From Actinomycetota bacterium (lineage in GTDB: Bacteria > Actinomycetota > Actinomycetes > S36-B12 > UBA5976): a stretch of DNA of 64,000 bases. This document shows, in pieces, positions 16,195 through 24,265 of the stretch (within the stretch, counting starts at the first letter, position 1; each line of letters opens with the position of its first letter). The stretch covers positions 1 to 64,000 of the forward strand of contig WLPX01000006.1 in the NCBI GenBank assembly GCA_009698575.1, read 5' to 3'. The notes under the pieces are model-generated. The model was not told the DNA's origin. It did not search any database and saw only the letters and a program-made list of their open reading frames with translations. Made by a program: the position numbers and the translations under genes.

Positions 16195-17097
16195 ATGAGC
16201 AACAGGGGCAGTATTAATAAAGCGGTGATTCCGGTTGCCGGATTGGGCACCAGATTCTTGCCAGCAACTAAAGCAACCCCCAAGGAAATGCTTCCAGTTG
16301 TTGATAAGCCAGCAATTCAATATGTAGTAGAAGAAGCTGTAGCCGCTGGAATTCATGACGTGCTCTTTGTTACCGGCCGTAATAAGGATTCATTAGAAAA
16401 TCATTTTGATCGCTCACCAAACTTGGAACGTACTCTGGCAGAGCGCGGCGCCTTTGAGATGCAAAGCAAGATCACCGAACTCGCTGACCTAGCTGCCATG
16501 CATTACGTGCGCCAAGGGGTTCCGATGGGACTTGGTCACGCTGTCAACATGGCTAAAGAACATGTGGGCAACGAGGCGTTCGCAGTTTTACTTGGCGATG
16601 ACTTAGTTGATGCTCGTACGCCAGTTTTGCCAGACATGTTTGCAGCTCAACAAAAATTTGGTGGCAGCATTTTGGCACTGATGGAAGTTCCGGCAGATCA
16701 GATTCATCTATATGGATGTGCTGCAGTTGTCGAAACTGATACACCGGATGTGGTTCGAGTAACTGAATTAGTGGAAAAGCCGGCTGCTGGAACTGCCCCA
16801 AGTAACTTGGCAGTAATTGGTCGCTATGTAATAGATCCTGCAATTTTTGGTCTGCTAGAAAATTTAGCTCCGGGTAGCGGCGGCGAAATTCAGTTAACGG
16901 ATGCTTTGGCTGCATTAATTGACATGCCAGCTAAATCAGGTGGCGGCGTTCATGCAGTAATTTTCCGCGGTAAGCGTTATGACACCGGTGACAAACTTTC
17001 GTACTTAAAGAGCGTCGTTTCAATAGCGCTGGATCGAGATGATTTAGGTCCAGATTTGCGAGCTTGGTTAACGTCATACCTGGCAGGCGAAAATTAA
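16195..17097 (+). CDS. galU: UTP-glucose-1-phosphate uridylyltransferase
   Basis: A 300-residue GalU, which makes UDP-glucose for glycans and cell-envelope sugars. The nucleotide-binding start reads AVIPVAGLGTRFLPATKATP, followed by KEMLPVVDKPAIQYVVEEA, a QGVPMGLGHAV segment, VLLGDDLV with the metal-binding Asp, LVEKP, and GSGGEIQLTDAL. The length is normal for the family. Its stop codon overlaps the ATG of the MoeA-like gene by one base, so the two are co-translated; galU-moeA linkage is common in Actinobacteria. It is preceded by a clear leaderless promoter. Confidence 0.97.
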   Translation: MSNRGSINKAVIPVAGLGTRFLPATKATPKEMLPVVDKPAIQYVVEEAVAAGIHDVLFVTGRNKDSLENHFDRSPNLERTLAERGAFEMQSKITELADLAAMHYVRQGVPMGLGHAVNMAKEHVGNEAFAVLLGDDLVDARTPVLPDMFAAQQKFGGSILALMEVPADQIHLYGCAAVVETDTPDVVRVTELVEKPAAGTAPSNLAVIGRYVIDPAIFGLLENLAPGSGGEIQLTDALAALIDMPAKSGGGVHAVIFRGKRYDTGDKLSYLKSVVSIALDRDDLGPDLRAWLTSYLAGEN

Positions 17098-18020
17098 TGC
17101 GCTCAGTTGAGCAGCACTTAGAAATTGTTCTAGCCAATGCACTTCCATTGGAATCACTTGAAGTTGGATTACTCGGCTCCGTTGGCTGCGTTTTAGCAGA
17201 ACAAGTAACAACTGAAGAAGACGGCATAGAACACCTTCTGTTGGCACAGGGCACCACAATTGGCGCTCGCCACGTTGCAGTTCTAGCTGCGGCAAACTTG
17301 GGCCGAATTTGGGTGCATCCAAAACCTCGCGTTGTAATAGTTACTGTTGGTAGCGACTTGGCAGATCCAGGAACACTTGAAGATTTGCACCCAGACATTA
17401 ATGGCATCGCAATAACTACTGCATCCACAGCGGCCGGCGCTATGACATTTCGCGTGGGACCATTACAAAGTGATTCAGAATTAGTGCGTTCCACGATTGA
17501 AGATCAATTAGTTCGCGCCGATGTCATCATTACTGCGTGTGGCATGAATGCTGGTGACTATGACTTACTGACCGGAGTTCTGCGTGAACTTGGCCGAGTG
17601 GAATTTTCCAGAGTCAACATGACACCTGGCGGCGCCCAAGGATTTGGCATTATCGGACCGGATTCCACTCCACTGTTCGTGTTGCCAGGTAATCCAGTTG
17701 GCGCATTGCTTTCCTTTGATTTATTCGTACGGCCTTTGATTAGGCGCCTGATGGGACAAAGCAAGTTACATCACCGAGTTATTGAAGCCAGGCTGGAAGC
17801 AACGGTAGAGGGTGCGGGAGATGATGCTCGATACGTTCGTGCTCATGTGTCAAGATCTGCTGGAGTATCAGTTGTGCGTTCCGTAGAAAATAAAGCTGAC
17901 CATCCCCTGGCTGGACTTGGAACAGCAGATGCCTTGATTGTGGTGCCAGCTGGTGTGTCGCGTTTGAATGCAGGTGACACGGTCAAAGTTATGCAACTTG
18001 ATTCTTTGGTAGATGAGTAG
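17097..18020 (+). CDS. MoeA/Glp-like protein lacking the central domain
   Basis: The ATG at 17097 (TAATG overlap with galU) gives 307 residues, about 100 short of normal MoeA. The MoCF-type domain is present (about 80-225: VVIVTVGSDL, ACGMNAGDYD, NMTPGGAQGFGI), as are LPGNPVGALLSFDLFVRP and a C-terminal domain IV. Domain II is missing: neither the SAMDGYA-type loop nor the TGA-x-P-GAD segment is found between residues 25 and 80. The usual GGVSVGDYD is altered to GMNAGDYD, and TGDEL to VGSDL. With a GlpR-type membrane protein two genes downstream, it may be the gephyrin-like division protein Glp rather than a molybdenum-insertion enzyme. Confidence 0.8.
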   Translation: MRSVEQHLEIVLANALPLESLEVGLLGSVGCVLAEQVTTEEDGIEHLLLAQGTTIGARHVAVLAAANLGRIWVHPKPRVVIVTVGSDLADPGTLEDLHPDINGIAITTASTAAGAMTFRVGPLQSDSELVRSTIEDQLVRADVIITACGMNAGDYDLLTGVLRELGRVEFSRVNMTPGGAQGFGIIGPDSTPLFVLPGNPVGALLSFDLFVRPLIRRLMGQSKLHHRVIEARLEATVEGAGDDARYVRAHVSRSAGVSVVRSVENKADHPLAGLGTADALIVVPAGVSRLNAGDTVKVMQLDSLVDE

Positions 18021-18034
18021 AGCTGGATCGATCT

Positions 18035-18643
18035 GTGAGTAGAGCGTGGCCCGTTATTTTGCAGCATGGCGAAGTTAGGGTTCGTCCACTTAGAGTTCGT
18101 GATGCCCGACGTTGGCAACAACTTAGAGCGAACAATAACGAGTGGCTACAAGAATGGGAAGCAACCTCACCTCTTCCAAACATCGAACCACCTCCAACTT
18201 TTCGGCAAAGTGCCCGGCGGATGTTGGCCGAAGCACGTGAGGGCAGGACGATGCCCTTGGTGGTTGAGCATCAAGGTGAATTCGTAGGCCAAATAAACGT
18301 CTCGGATATAACTTACGGCTCCTTGCGTGGCTGCCACTTTGGATACTGGATTGCCGAAAGCGCTTCGGATAAAGGGGTCATGACCACGGCCGCCGCCCTA
18401 GTTACTGACCACCTGCTGCGAACTCTGCAGCTGCACCGCATTGAGATTGCAGTGCGACCAGAGAATATTCCGAGCAATCGATTGGCTGTTCGATTGGGCT
18501 ATCGCTTCGAAGGCATTAGGCCTGACTTCTTGCACATCAATAGTCAATGGCGTGACCACAACATCTATGTGATGCAACCGGGCATAACTTCGGGGACAGT
18601 ACTGAATCACATCTTGAAAGCACGCGACACGAACCGAAGTTAA
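18035..18643 (+). CDS. GNAT acetyltransferase, RimJ-like
   Basis: A 202-residue GNAT-family protein. It shows the RimJ/RimL pattern: VRVRPLRVRDARRW at the N-terminus, FVGQINVSDITYGS, the FGYWIAESASDKGVMTTAA acetyl-CoA-binding region, and ENIPSNRLAVRLGYRFEG with the family's conserved N-x-x-S-x-R-x-x-x-x-x-G-F/Y pattern. RimJ-type enzymes acetylate protein N-termini or small molecules; the target here is unknown. The start is a GTG, 14 bp after the MoeA-like stop. The galU, moeA-like, rimJ, membrane-protein order equals Rv0993-Rv0996 in mycobacteria, as I recall it. Confidence 0.9.
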   Translation: MSRAWPVILQHGEVRVRPLRVRDARRWQQLRANNNEWLQEWEATSPLPNIEPPPTFRQSARRMLAEAREGRTMPLVVEHQGEFVGQINVSDITYGSLRGCHFGYWIAESASDKGVMTTAAALVTDHLLRTLQLHRIEIAVRPENIPSNRLAVRLGYRFEGIRPDFLHINSQWRDHNIYVMQPGITSGTVLNHILKARDTNRS

Positions 18644-18692
18644 CCCGTTAGATCCAATAGAACCCTGGGTTTTACCCGTACCGTAAATATCC

Positions 18693-19421
18693 ATGACCGG
18701 CTTGTTGTATCTCATCGTGATCGTGATGTGGGCCGTTGTTTTAGTTCCAATCTGGCTAAAGAGTCATGATCGAGCACAAGTTGAAAAAGGACTTCAGCTC
18801 GATGGTGAAATTGGGAAAAAATGGCGTTGGCAACAACGGGCACCGATGACTCCAAGGCAGCTCGCATTTGTGCGACGACGTCGAGTCGCTATGGTTTTGT
18901 TCACTGCACTGGTAGCAACGTTGGTTCTAGGCATGGCTGGAAAACTTCCAATTTATTGGAGCGCACTTCCAACATTGTTGGTTGCAACCTTTGGTGCAGT
19001 TGCTGCAAAGAATGCGCAATCGGCACCACGCCTAGTACGTAAACCCGTTTCGCAAGAACAAAGTGCGCCGCGAACACAACCTGCAGTACCAAATCATGTA
19101 ACAGAAGCGGTTTCACTTTCCGAAACTGTCACTGAGACTCGTCGTACTTGGCAGCCCATCGAGACCCCACTGCCTTCGTATGTGAATGCCCAAAAAGCAA
19201 CCACGTATGCACGGGTTCTTGACTCCGAAAAGCCATGGACCGGTCAAGACATGGTGGAACAGGCTGAATTACTGAAAGCCCAAAGAGCAGCCCGAATTCA
19301 GGAGTCACAAAAACGCCTAGAAGAAGCGCGGGCAGTTGCCATGGAAAAGGCTCGTAAGGCAGCTTTAGCGGCTGCTGCTTCCTATCCAGATGTAGCGGAA
19401 AAGCGCGCGGTTAACGAATAA
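18693..19421 (+). CDS. GlpR/SepX-like membrane protein
   Basis: A 242-residue protein with one membrane helix at residues ~3-19 (LLYLIVIVMWAVVLVPIWL), a cytoplasmic loop with KKWRWQQRAPMTPRQLAFVRRRR, two further hydrophobic helices (~66-104), and a long soluble tail ending in an Ala/Glu/Lys/Arg-rich coiled coil (~195-240). Position after galU-moeA-rimJ and overall design match the actinobacterial family called GlpR in corynebacteria, where it is the membrane receptor for the MoeA-like protein Glp, and SepX in Streptomyces division. A TACCGT at 18679-18684 may be its -10 element. The division role is inferred from family. Confidence 0.75.
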   Translation: MTGLLYLIVIVMWAVVLVPIWLKSHDRAQVEKGLQLDGEIGKKWRWQQRAPMTPRQLAFVRRRRVAMVLFTALVATLVLGMAGKLPIYWSALPTLLVATFGAVAAKNAQSAPRLVRKPVSQEQSAPRTQPAVPNHVTEAVSLSETVTETRRTWQPIETPLPSYVNAQKATTYARVLDSEKPWTGQDMVEQAELLKAQRAARIQESQKRLEEARAVAMEKARKAALAAAASYPDVAEKRAVNE

Positions 19422-19459
19422 CTCGTCCTCGTTAGACTTGACTGAGGAAGAGGTGCTTG

Positions 19460-19660
19460 ATGCAAGCCACATTTAATGTTGTAGGGATGACTTGCGGTCA
19501 TTGTGTTTCGGCCGTAACCATGGAACTTTCTTTAGTGCCCAACGTCACCGCAGTAGATGTTGATCTAGAAGCTGGTCAAGTGACGGTTACTTCTGATATT
19601 GCGCTGGATGAATCACAAGTTGCAACCGCAATTGCTGAAGCTGGATACGAGCTCGTCTAG
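19460..19660 (+). CDS. Heavy-metal-associated (CopZ-like) chaperone
   Basis: A 66-residue HMA-domain protein. The metal-binding motif GMTCGHC sits at residues ~8-14, and the fold ends with the usual AGYEL. The GAGGAAGAGG just upstream places the start at ATG 19460 rather than the overlapping TTG at 19457. CopZ-type chaperones carry Cu(I) to the copper ATPase, and copA starts 5 bp downstream. The domain is also compatible with other soft metals, but the context favours copper. Confidence 0.92.
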   Translation: MQATFNVVGMTCGHCVSAVTMELSLVPNVTAVDVDLEAGQVTVTSDIALDESQVATAIAEAGYELV

Positions 19661-19665
19661 AACTC

Positions 19666-21858
19666 ATGAGCTCACGCAGCGTTGAACTTAGTGTTGGGGG
19701 AATGACGTGCGCCTCATGTTCTCGCAGAGTTGAAAAAGCCTTAGAGAAAATTGACGGCGTTCGCGCTTCGGTAAATTATGCAACTGGAGTTGCATTTGCT
19801 GATGTTGATTCAGAAATATCAAACGAGCAACTAGTAACTGCAATTGAAAAGACTGGCTATACGGCATCCATTTCCGGAAAAGCCGTAGAACTTTATGGTG
19901 TAAAAGAATTCAGACTGCGTCTAACAGTAAGCGTGCTATTAACAATTCCACTTATGACAATTTCTATGTCGCCGGCATTTCAATTTGCTGGCTGGCAGGG
20001 GGTATGTGCAGGGCTAGCAATCCCGGTTGCGACTTGGGGTGCTTGGCCGTTCCATCGAGCCGCGTACTTAAATTTACGCCACCGAGCAGTAACCATGGAT
20101 TCGCTAGTCAGCCTTGGCGTTTTGGTTTCATTCCTTTGGTCCATGTGGGCAATTTTGTTCACTGCAGCCGGTGCAACTGGAATGAAAATGAGCGCGGAAC
20201 TTTTTCCAGCTCGGAATCACTTCGCGCACCCAGAGCTATATTTTGAAGTTGCCGCAGGAGTTACGACTTTAGTTCTGCTTGGTAAATATCTGGAGCATCG
20301 TGCCCGCGAACAGTCGGTAAAAGCAATCGAGAATTTGGCAACTTTGAATCCAAAGTTTGCCCAGGTTTTGAAAAATGGCCAACAAGTCACAACTGCGATT
20401 GAGGATGTGGTTGTGGGCGATGAAATTTATGTTCCAGCCGGAACGCAAATTCCAGTTGATTCGGTTGTGGTATCTGGAGCTGGGCATATTGATAACTCGT
20501 TAGTTACTGGTGAATCCTTGCCAGTTTCAGTAACTGTTGGAGACCAAGTAATCGGCGCCACCGTTTTGCTGGATAGCGCACTAACAATACGAGCCATAGC
20601 AGTAGGTAAAGACACGGTGCTCTCCGGCATTTCTCGACTCGTGCACCAAGCCCAGACTGGTAAGGCCGAGGTCACCAGATTGGTCGATCGGGTCTCGGAA
20701 ATTTTTGTACCCATCGTGGTCCTGCTGGCAATTGCAACGGCAATCACTTGGTGGGCGATAACCCAAGATGCGGGATTGGCAATGACGACTGGAATTTCAG
20801 TACTGGTGATTGCCTGTCCGTGCGCATTGGGTCTGGCAACACCAACTGCATTGCTGGTCGGAACTGGTAGGGGCGCACAACTTGGCATTTTGATTCGTGG
20901 ACCGCACGCAATCGAATCCAGTCAGCAGGTAAGTGTCATGGTCATGGATAAGACCGGCACGCTAACTAATGGCCGAATGAGTGTGGTTGAAACGGTTGCC
21001 CAAATTCCCGATCAAGAGTTGTGGCAAATCGTAGCTTCCCTAGAAGCCGGTGCTACCCATCCGATTGCAACTAGTTTGTGCAAACATGCTCGCAGCATTG
21101 GCATTGGCCCGGCTAATGCACAAGAGGTGCAAACACTCGGTGGTTCTGGCGTTCAAGGAGTTATAAATGGTCAGCAGTGCGCACTTGGTTCAGCTAAGTG
21201 GCTTGCAGTTCCGGATGGTCAGTTACAACAAGCAGTAACTAAATTCCAAGGTCGGGGTGACAGTGTTGTAGTAGTTCACAGAAATAGTAAAGCGGTCGCA
21301 GTAATTGCGCTTGCCGATGGGCTAGATGAAACAGCGATGTCTGCACTTTCACATTTAAAGAAGTTGGGTATTGAGCCAATCGTGTCATCAGGAGATAATG
21401 AATTAGCAGTAAAGAAAGTTTGCGATCAACTCGGTATTACAACGTTTTATGCCAGTAGCTCATCGGCATCAAAATTAGAGCTAGTCACTGCTCAACAAGA
21501 ATCCGGTGAAGTCGTGACAATGATCGGTGATGGTATTAATGATGCCGCTGCGTTAGCAAAGGCACACTTGAGTTTGGCCATGGGCACTGGCGCAGATGTG
21601 GCAGCTAGCGCGGCCGATATTGTCTTGTTGCGTTCGACTATGGCAGCAGCCGTTGATGCCATTGAACTATCGCGGGCAACAATGAAGACCATAAAGTTAA
21701 ATCTGTTTTGGGCGTTTGCCTATAACATTGCCGCCATCCCACTAGCAATGCTTGGCTTCCTTGGCCCCGTTATTGCCGCTGGTGCGATGGCATTTTCTAG
21801 TGTGTTTGTAGTTACTAATAGTTTGCGGTTGCGTGGATTTAAGTCACTAAGTAACTAA
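19666..21858 (+). CDS. copA: Copper-exporting P1B-type ATPase
   Basis: A 730-residue P-type ATPase. It has one N-terminal HMA domain with GMTCASC (about residues 11-17), membrane helices from about residue 87, the actuator motif TGES, the membrane CPC metal site in IACPCALGLATPTALL (near 384), the phosphorylation motif DKTGT (near 427), the HP motif in GATHPIA, and the hinge GDGINDAAAL. The motif set is that of Cu(I) exporters. It follows the CopZ-like gene closely, so chaperone and pump form an operon. No CsoR-type regulator is visible nearby. The stop codon overlaps that of pmt by 4 bp (CTAA). Confidence 0.96.
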   Translation: MSSRSVELSVGGMTCASCSRRVEKALEKIDGVRASVNYATGVAFADVDSEISNEQLVTAIEKTGYTASISGKAVELYGVKEFRLRLTVSVLLTIPLMTISMSPAFQFAGWQGVCAGLAIPVATWGAWPFHRAAYLNLRHRAVTMDSLVSLGVLVSFLWSMWAILFTAAGATGMKMSAELFPARNHFAHPELYFEVAAGVTTLVLLGKYLEHRAREQSVKAIENLATLNPKFAQVLKNGQQVTTAIEDVVVGDEIYVPAGTQIPVDSVVVSGAGHIDNSLVTGESLPVSVTVGDQVIGATVLLDSALTIRAIAVGKDTVLSGISRLVHQAQTGKAEVTRLVDRVSEIFVPIVVLLAIATAITWWAITQDAGLAMTTGISVLVIACPCALGLATPTALLVGTGRGAQLGILIRGPHAIESSQQVSVMVMDKTGTLTNGRMSVVETVAQIPDQELWQIVASLEAGATHPIATSLCKHARSIGIGPANAQEVQTLGGSGVQGVINGQQCALGSAKWLAVPDGQLQQAVTKFQGRGDSVVVVHRNSKAVAVIALADGLDETAMSALSHLKKLGIEPIVSSGDNELAVKKVCDQLGITTFYASSSSASKLELVTAQQESGEVVTMIGDGINDAAALAKAHLSLAMGTGADVAASAADIVLLRSTMAAAVDAIELSRATMKTIKLNLFWAFAYNIAAIPLAMLGFLGPVIAAGAMAFSSVFVVTNSLRLRGFKSLSN

Positions 21859-23348
21859 ACCCAGGTAGGAAGCCACATGCGCAGATGCCACATGTCGTAT
21901 GTCATTGAATGTCCAGTCAAAATTGGATAAAAGAAAGCAGTCAGTATTGCTGTGACAATTAAAAATGTCAGAGCGGGCCAACGGTATTCAATAGCTCTCA
22001 TGCTCTTAACACGACTGTTTGCCAAGTAGAGCACCAACGCTAAGGCCATGACGGTATACGGAATAAAGACCACCGAGTAAAACGAGAAAACTGTGCGATT
22101 AGGAAAGAACAACCACGGAATCCAACCAGCAGCAAATGCAACTGCGATAGGCAGGGCAGCACTGTGACGGCGGGCAACGGCAAAGTAAATAATTAAGCCA
22201 AGTGCAATTGCTCCGGCCCACCAAATTAATGGATTACCAAGTGGAATCACTTCTTGCGAACATTTATCGGAACCACATGTTGGATTAGTTTCGTAGAAAA
22301 AGCTTGTGGGACGAATCATGAGTGGCCAAGTCCAAGGATTGGCTGCGTAACTATGCGGCGTCGAAAGATGGGTATGAAAGTTCAACATATCTTTGTGATA
22401 GTGAATCAAGCTAACTAGCGAATTGGGTAACCAAGAATTTGTGGAATTAGTTTCTGCCCAATTTCGATTCCAACCGCCAGAAGTGGTAAACCAACCAAAC
22501 CAACTTGCTAGGTAAATCCCAATAACAGCAATTGGCATTAGCAGCGCAGGCAAGACATCCTTAACTATCCAAGCTCGAACGCTTTCAAGTGCTTTACTTC
22601 GTCGGGCATAATCCCAAACCAACATCAGCACGCCAAAGGCTGCTGCAAAATACACGCCACTCCATTTAGTTCCGCAAGCTAAACCAAGTGCAATCACCAT
22701 GGCCCAGCGCCAGGCTTTGGTACCACCTGCGTTTGCACTGTCGCGATCAATAATCAAAAAACCAAATGCTGCCAAAACGAAAAACGAAAGTGAAGTATCA
22801 AGTAGCGCAGTTCTACTCATTGCAATGTGTAACCCGTCTAGGGCTAACAACAATCCAGCTACAGTTCCAATGAAGTTTGAGTTAGTCAACCTTCGGGCAA
22901 TTCGCGCAGTCATCAGGACACTCAAGATGCCCAAAATTGCAACTGCAATTCGCCAGCCAAATGGCGTTGCTCCAAATAAAGATTCACCACTTGCGATTAT
23001 CCATTTACCAATCGGTGGATGGACCACATAGGAAGGCGCATCGGTAAAAATACTTTGGTAATCCCGTCCACCACTTGCTAACAGGACAGCATCGGCATCA
23101 TCAATTACTTTGCGTTCGTATCCAAAATTCAAAATGGCAAGTGAGTCTTTTACATAATAAGTTTCGTCAAAAATAATGGCATGTGGTTGTCCGAGAAATG
23201 GCAGTCGAAGTAATGCTGCAAGTCCGGTCGCTGCAAGTGGCCCACGCCAACCTGCCCAACCACCTCGCACCGGAGCCTTGAGGTCTAAATCGAATTCCTC
23301 ACGGCGACTAGATTGTGTTGCTGCCATTGGTCCAGAACTTGTGCTCAC
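21855..23348 (-). CDS. Dolichyl/polyprenyl-phosphate-mannose protein mannosyltransferase (Pmt)
   Basis: A 497-residue GT39-type membrane enzyme that transfers mannose from a polyprenyl phosphate carrier to secreted proteins. After a charged N-terminus, the first outer loop carries the acidic motif IIFDETYYVKDS needed for catalysis. About ten helices follow, with the GWRIAVAILG segment, YLASWFGWFTTSGG and a final domain containing FYSVVFIPY. It is divergent from rsmI, as mycobacterial Rv1002c and Rv1003 are. Together with Sec-secreted proteins here, it implies protein O-mannosylation. The GTG start has a TACTTT hexamer 6 nt upstream. Confidence 0.93.
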   Translation of the reverse strand: MSTSSGPMAATQSSRREEFDLDLKAPVRGGWAGWRGPLAATGLAALLRLPFLGQPHAIIFDETYYVKDSLAILNFGYERKVIDDADAVLLASGGRDYQSIFTDAPSYVVHPPIGKWIIASGESLFGATPFGWRIAVAILGILSVLMTARIARRLTNSNFIGTVAGLLLALDGLHIAMSRTALLDTSLSFFVLAAFGFLIIDRDSANAGGTKAWRWAMVIALGLACGTKWSGVYFAAAFGVLMLVWDYARRSKALESVRAWIVKDVLPALLMPIAVIGIYLASWFGWFTTSGGWNRNWAETNSTNSWLPNSLVSLIHYHKDMLNFHTHLSTPHSYAANPWTWPLMIRPTSFFYETNPTCGSDKCSQEVIPLGNPLIWWAGAIALGLIIYFAVARRHSAALPIAVAFAAGWIPWLFFPNRTVFSFYSVVFIPYTVMALALVLYLANSRVKSMRAIEYRWPALTFLIVTAILTAFFYPILTGHSMTYDMWHLRMWLPTWV

Positions 23349-23354
23349 CGCTCA

Positions 23355-23360
23355 AAAGTA
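23355..23360 (-). promoter_or_regulatory. -10 element, leaderless promoter of pmt
   Basis: TACTTT on the - strand is followed by six bases and the GTG start at 23348. No ribosome-binding sequence fits in the gap. Confidence 0.6.
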
Positions 23361-23394
23361 CAGGACTACCTATTAATTACGGAATGATGGAGGA

Positions 23395-24240
23395 ATGTCC
23401 GGTCAACTATTCCTAGCTGCCACGCCAATTGGCAATGTTGGCGATGCTTCGAGTCGTCTGCGGGAAGTCTTGACAAGCGCCAATATCATCGCAGCCGAAG
23501 ATTCCCGTCGCGCCCATCGCTTATTGGCTGATTTAGGAATTACGACGACCGCGCAGATTTGGTCGTTTTATGACGCAGTCGAAGAAGCCAAAAGCCCAGA
23601 GCTAATTTCGCGAGTTCAACAAGGTGAGACTGTCGTCATGATTTCGGATGCCGGAATGCCAAGTGTCAGTGATCCGGGTTACCGCCTAGTGCAAGAAGCA
23701 ATCGCCGCAGATGTTCGAGTGTCAGTGCTTCCAGGACCATCTGCAGTGCTAGCTGCGTTAGCCGTCAGTGGATTGCCTGTTGATCGGTTTTCATTCGAAG
23801 GGTTCTTGCCGCGTAAATCAGGGGAGCGCCGCACTTGGTGTGAGAACTTATTACATGACACCAGAACTATGGTCTTTTTTGAAGCCCCGCATCGCTTAGT
23901 TGAATCACTAATAGACCTGCAAGCAGTTTTTGGTCCAGATCGCAGGGCTGTGATTTGTCGCGAACTTACCAAGACTTATGAAGAAGTGATTCGCGGGACC
24001 TTGGCGGAACTTGTTGCTTGGAGCGATCGAGAGATCCTAGGCGAAATCACATTGGTGGTAGCCGGTGCGGAACCGTTACCAGAAACTTCGCCGACTGAAT
24101 GGGTGGCATTAGTTGCTACTCGTGTTGAAGTCGGAGAATCACAGCGCGATGCAATTGCAGCAGTTGCCCGAGAACTTGGCGTTCCAAAACGCGATGTCTA
24201 TGACGCGGTACTGGCTGAGCAACGCCAGCGAAAAAGTTAA
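23395..24240 (+). CDS. rsmI: 16S rRNA (cytidine1402-2'-O)-methyltransferase
   Basis: A 281-residue tetrapyrrole-methylase-fold enzyme that 2'-O-methylates C1402 in 16S rRNA. Signatures: LAATPIGNVGDAS at the N-terminus, AAEDSRRAHRLL, MISDAGMPSVSDPGYRLV (SAM site), LPGPSAVLAALAVSGLP and FEGFLPRKSGER, with the C-terminal helix ending in VPKRDVYDAVL. GGAGG lies one base before the ATG, too close for optimal use. Divergent from pmt with 46 bp between starts, and followed 25 bp later by metG. The identification is solid; the mode of initiation is uncertain. Confidence 0.95.
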   Translation: MSGQLFLAATPIGNVGDASSRLREVLTSANIIAAEDSRRAHRLLADLGITTTAQIWSFYDAVEEAKSPELISRVQQGETVVMISDAGMPSVSDPGYRLVQEAIAADVRVSVLPGPSAVLAALAVSGLPVDRFSFEGFLPRKSGERRTWCENLLHDTRTMVFFEAPHRLVESLIDLQAVFGPDRRAVICRELTKTYEEVIRGTLAELVAWSDREILGEITLVVAGAEPLPETSPTEWVALVATRVEVGESQRDAIAAVARELGVPKRDVYDAVLAEQRQRKS

Positions 24241-24253
24241 GTGCTTTTCACCC

Positions 24254-24259
24254 TAGACT
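24254..24259 (+). promoter_or_regulatory. -10 element, leaderless promoter of metG
   Basis: TAGACT is followed by six bases (TAATAC) and the metG ATG at 24266. It starts 13 bp after the rsmI stop codon, so metG can be transcribed on its own without a leader. Confidence 0.6.
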
Positions 24260-24265
24260 TAATAC

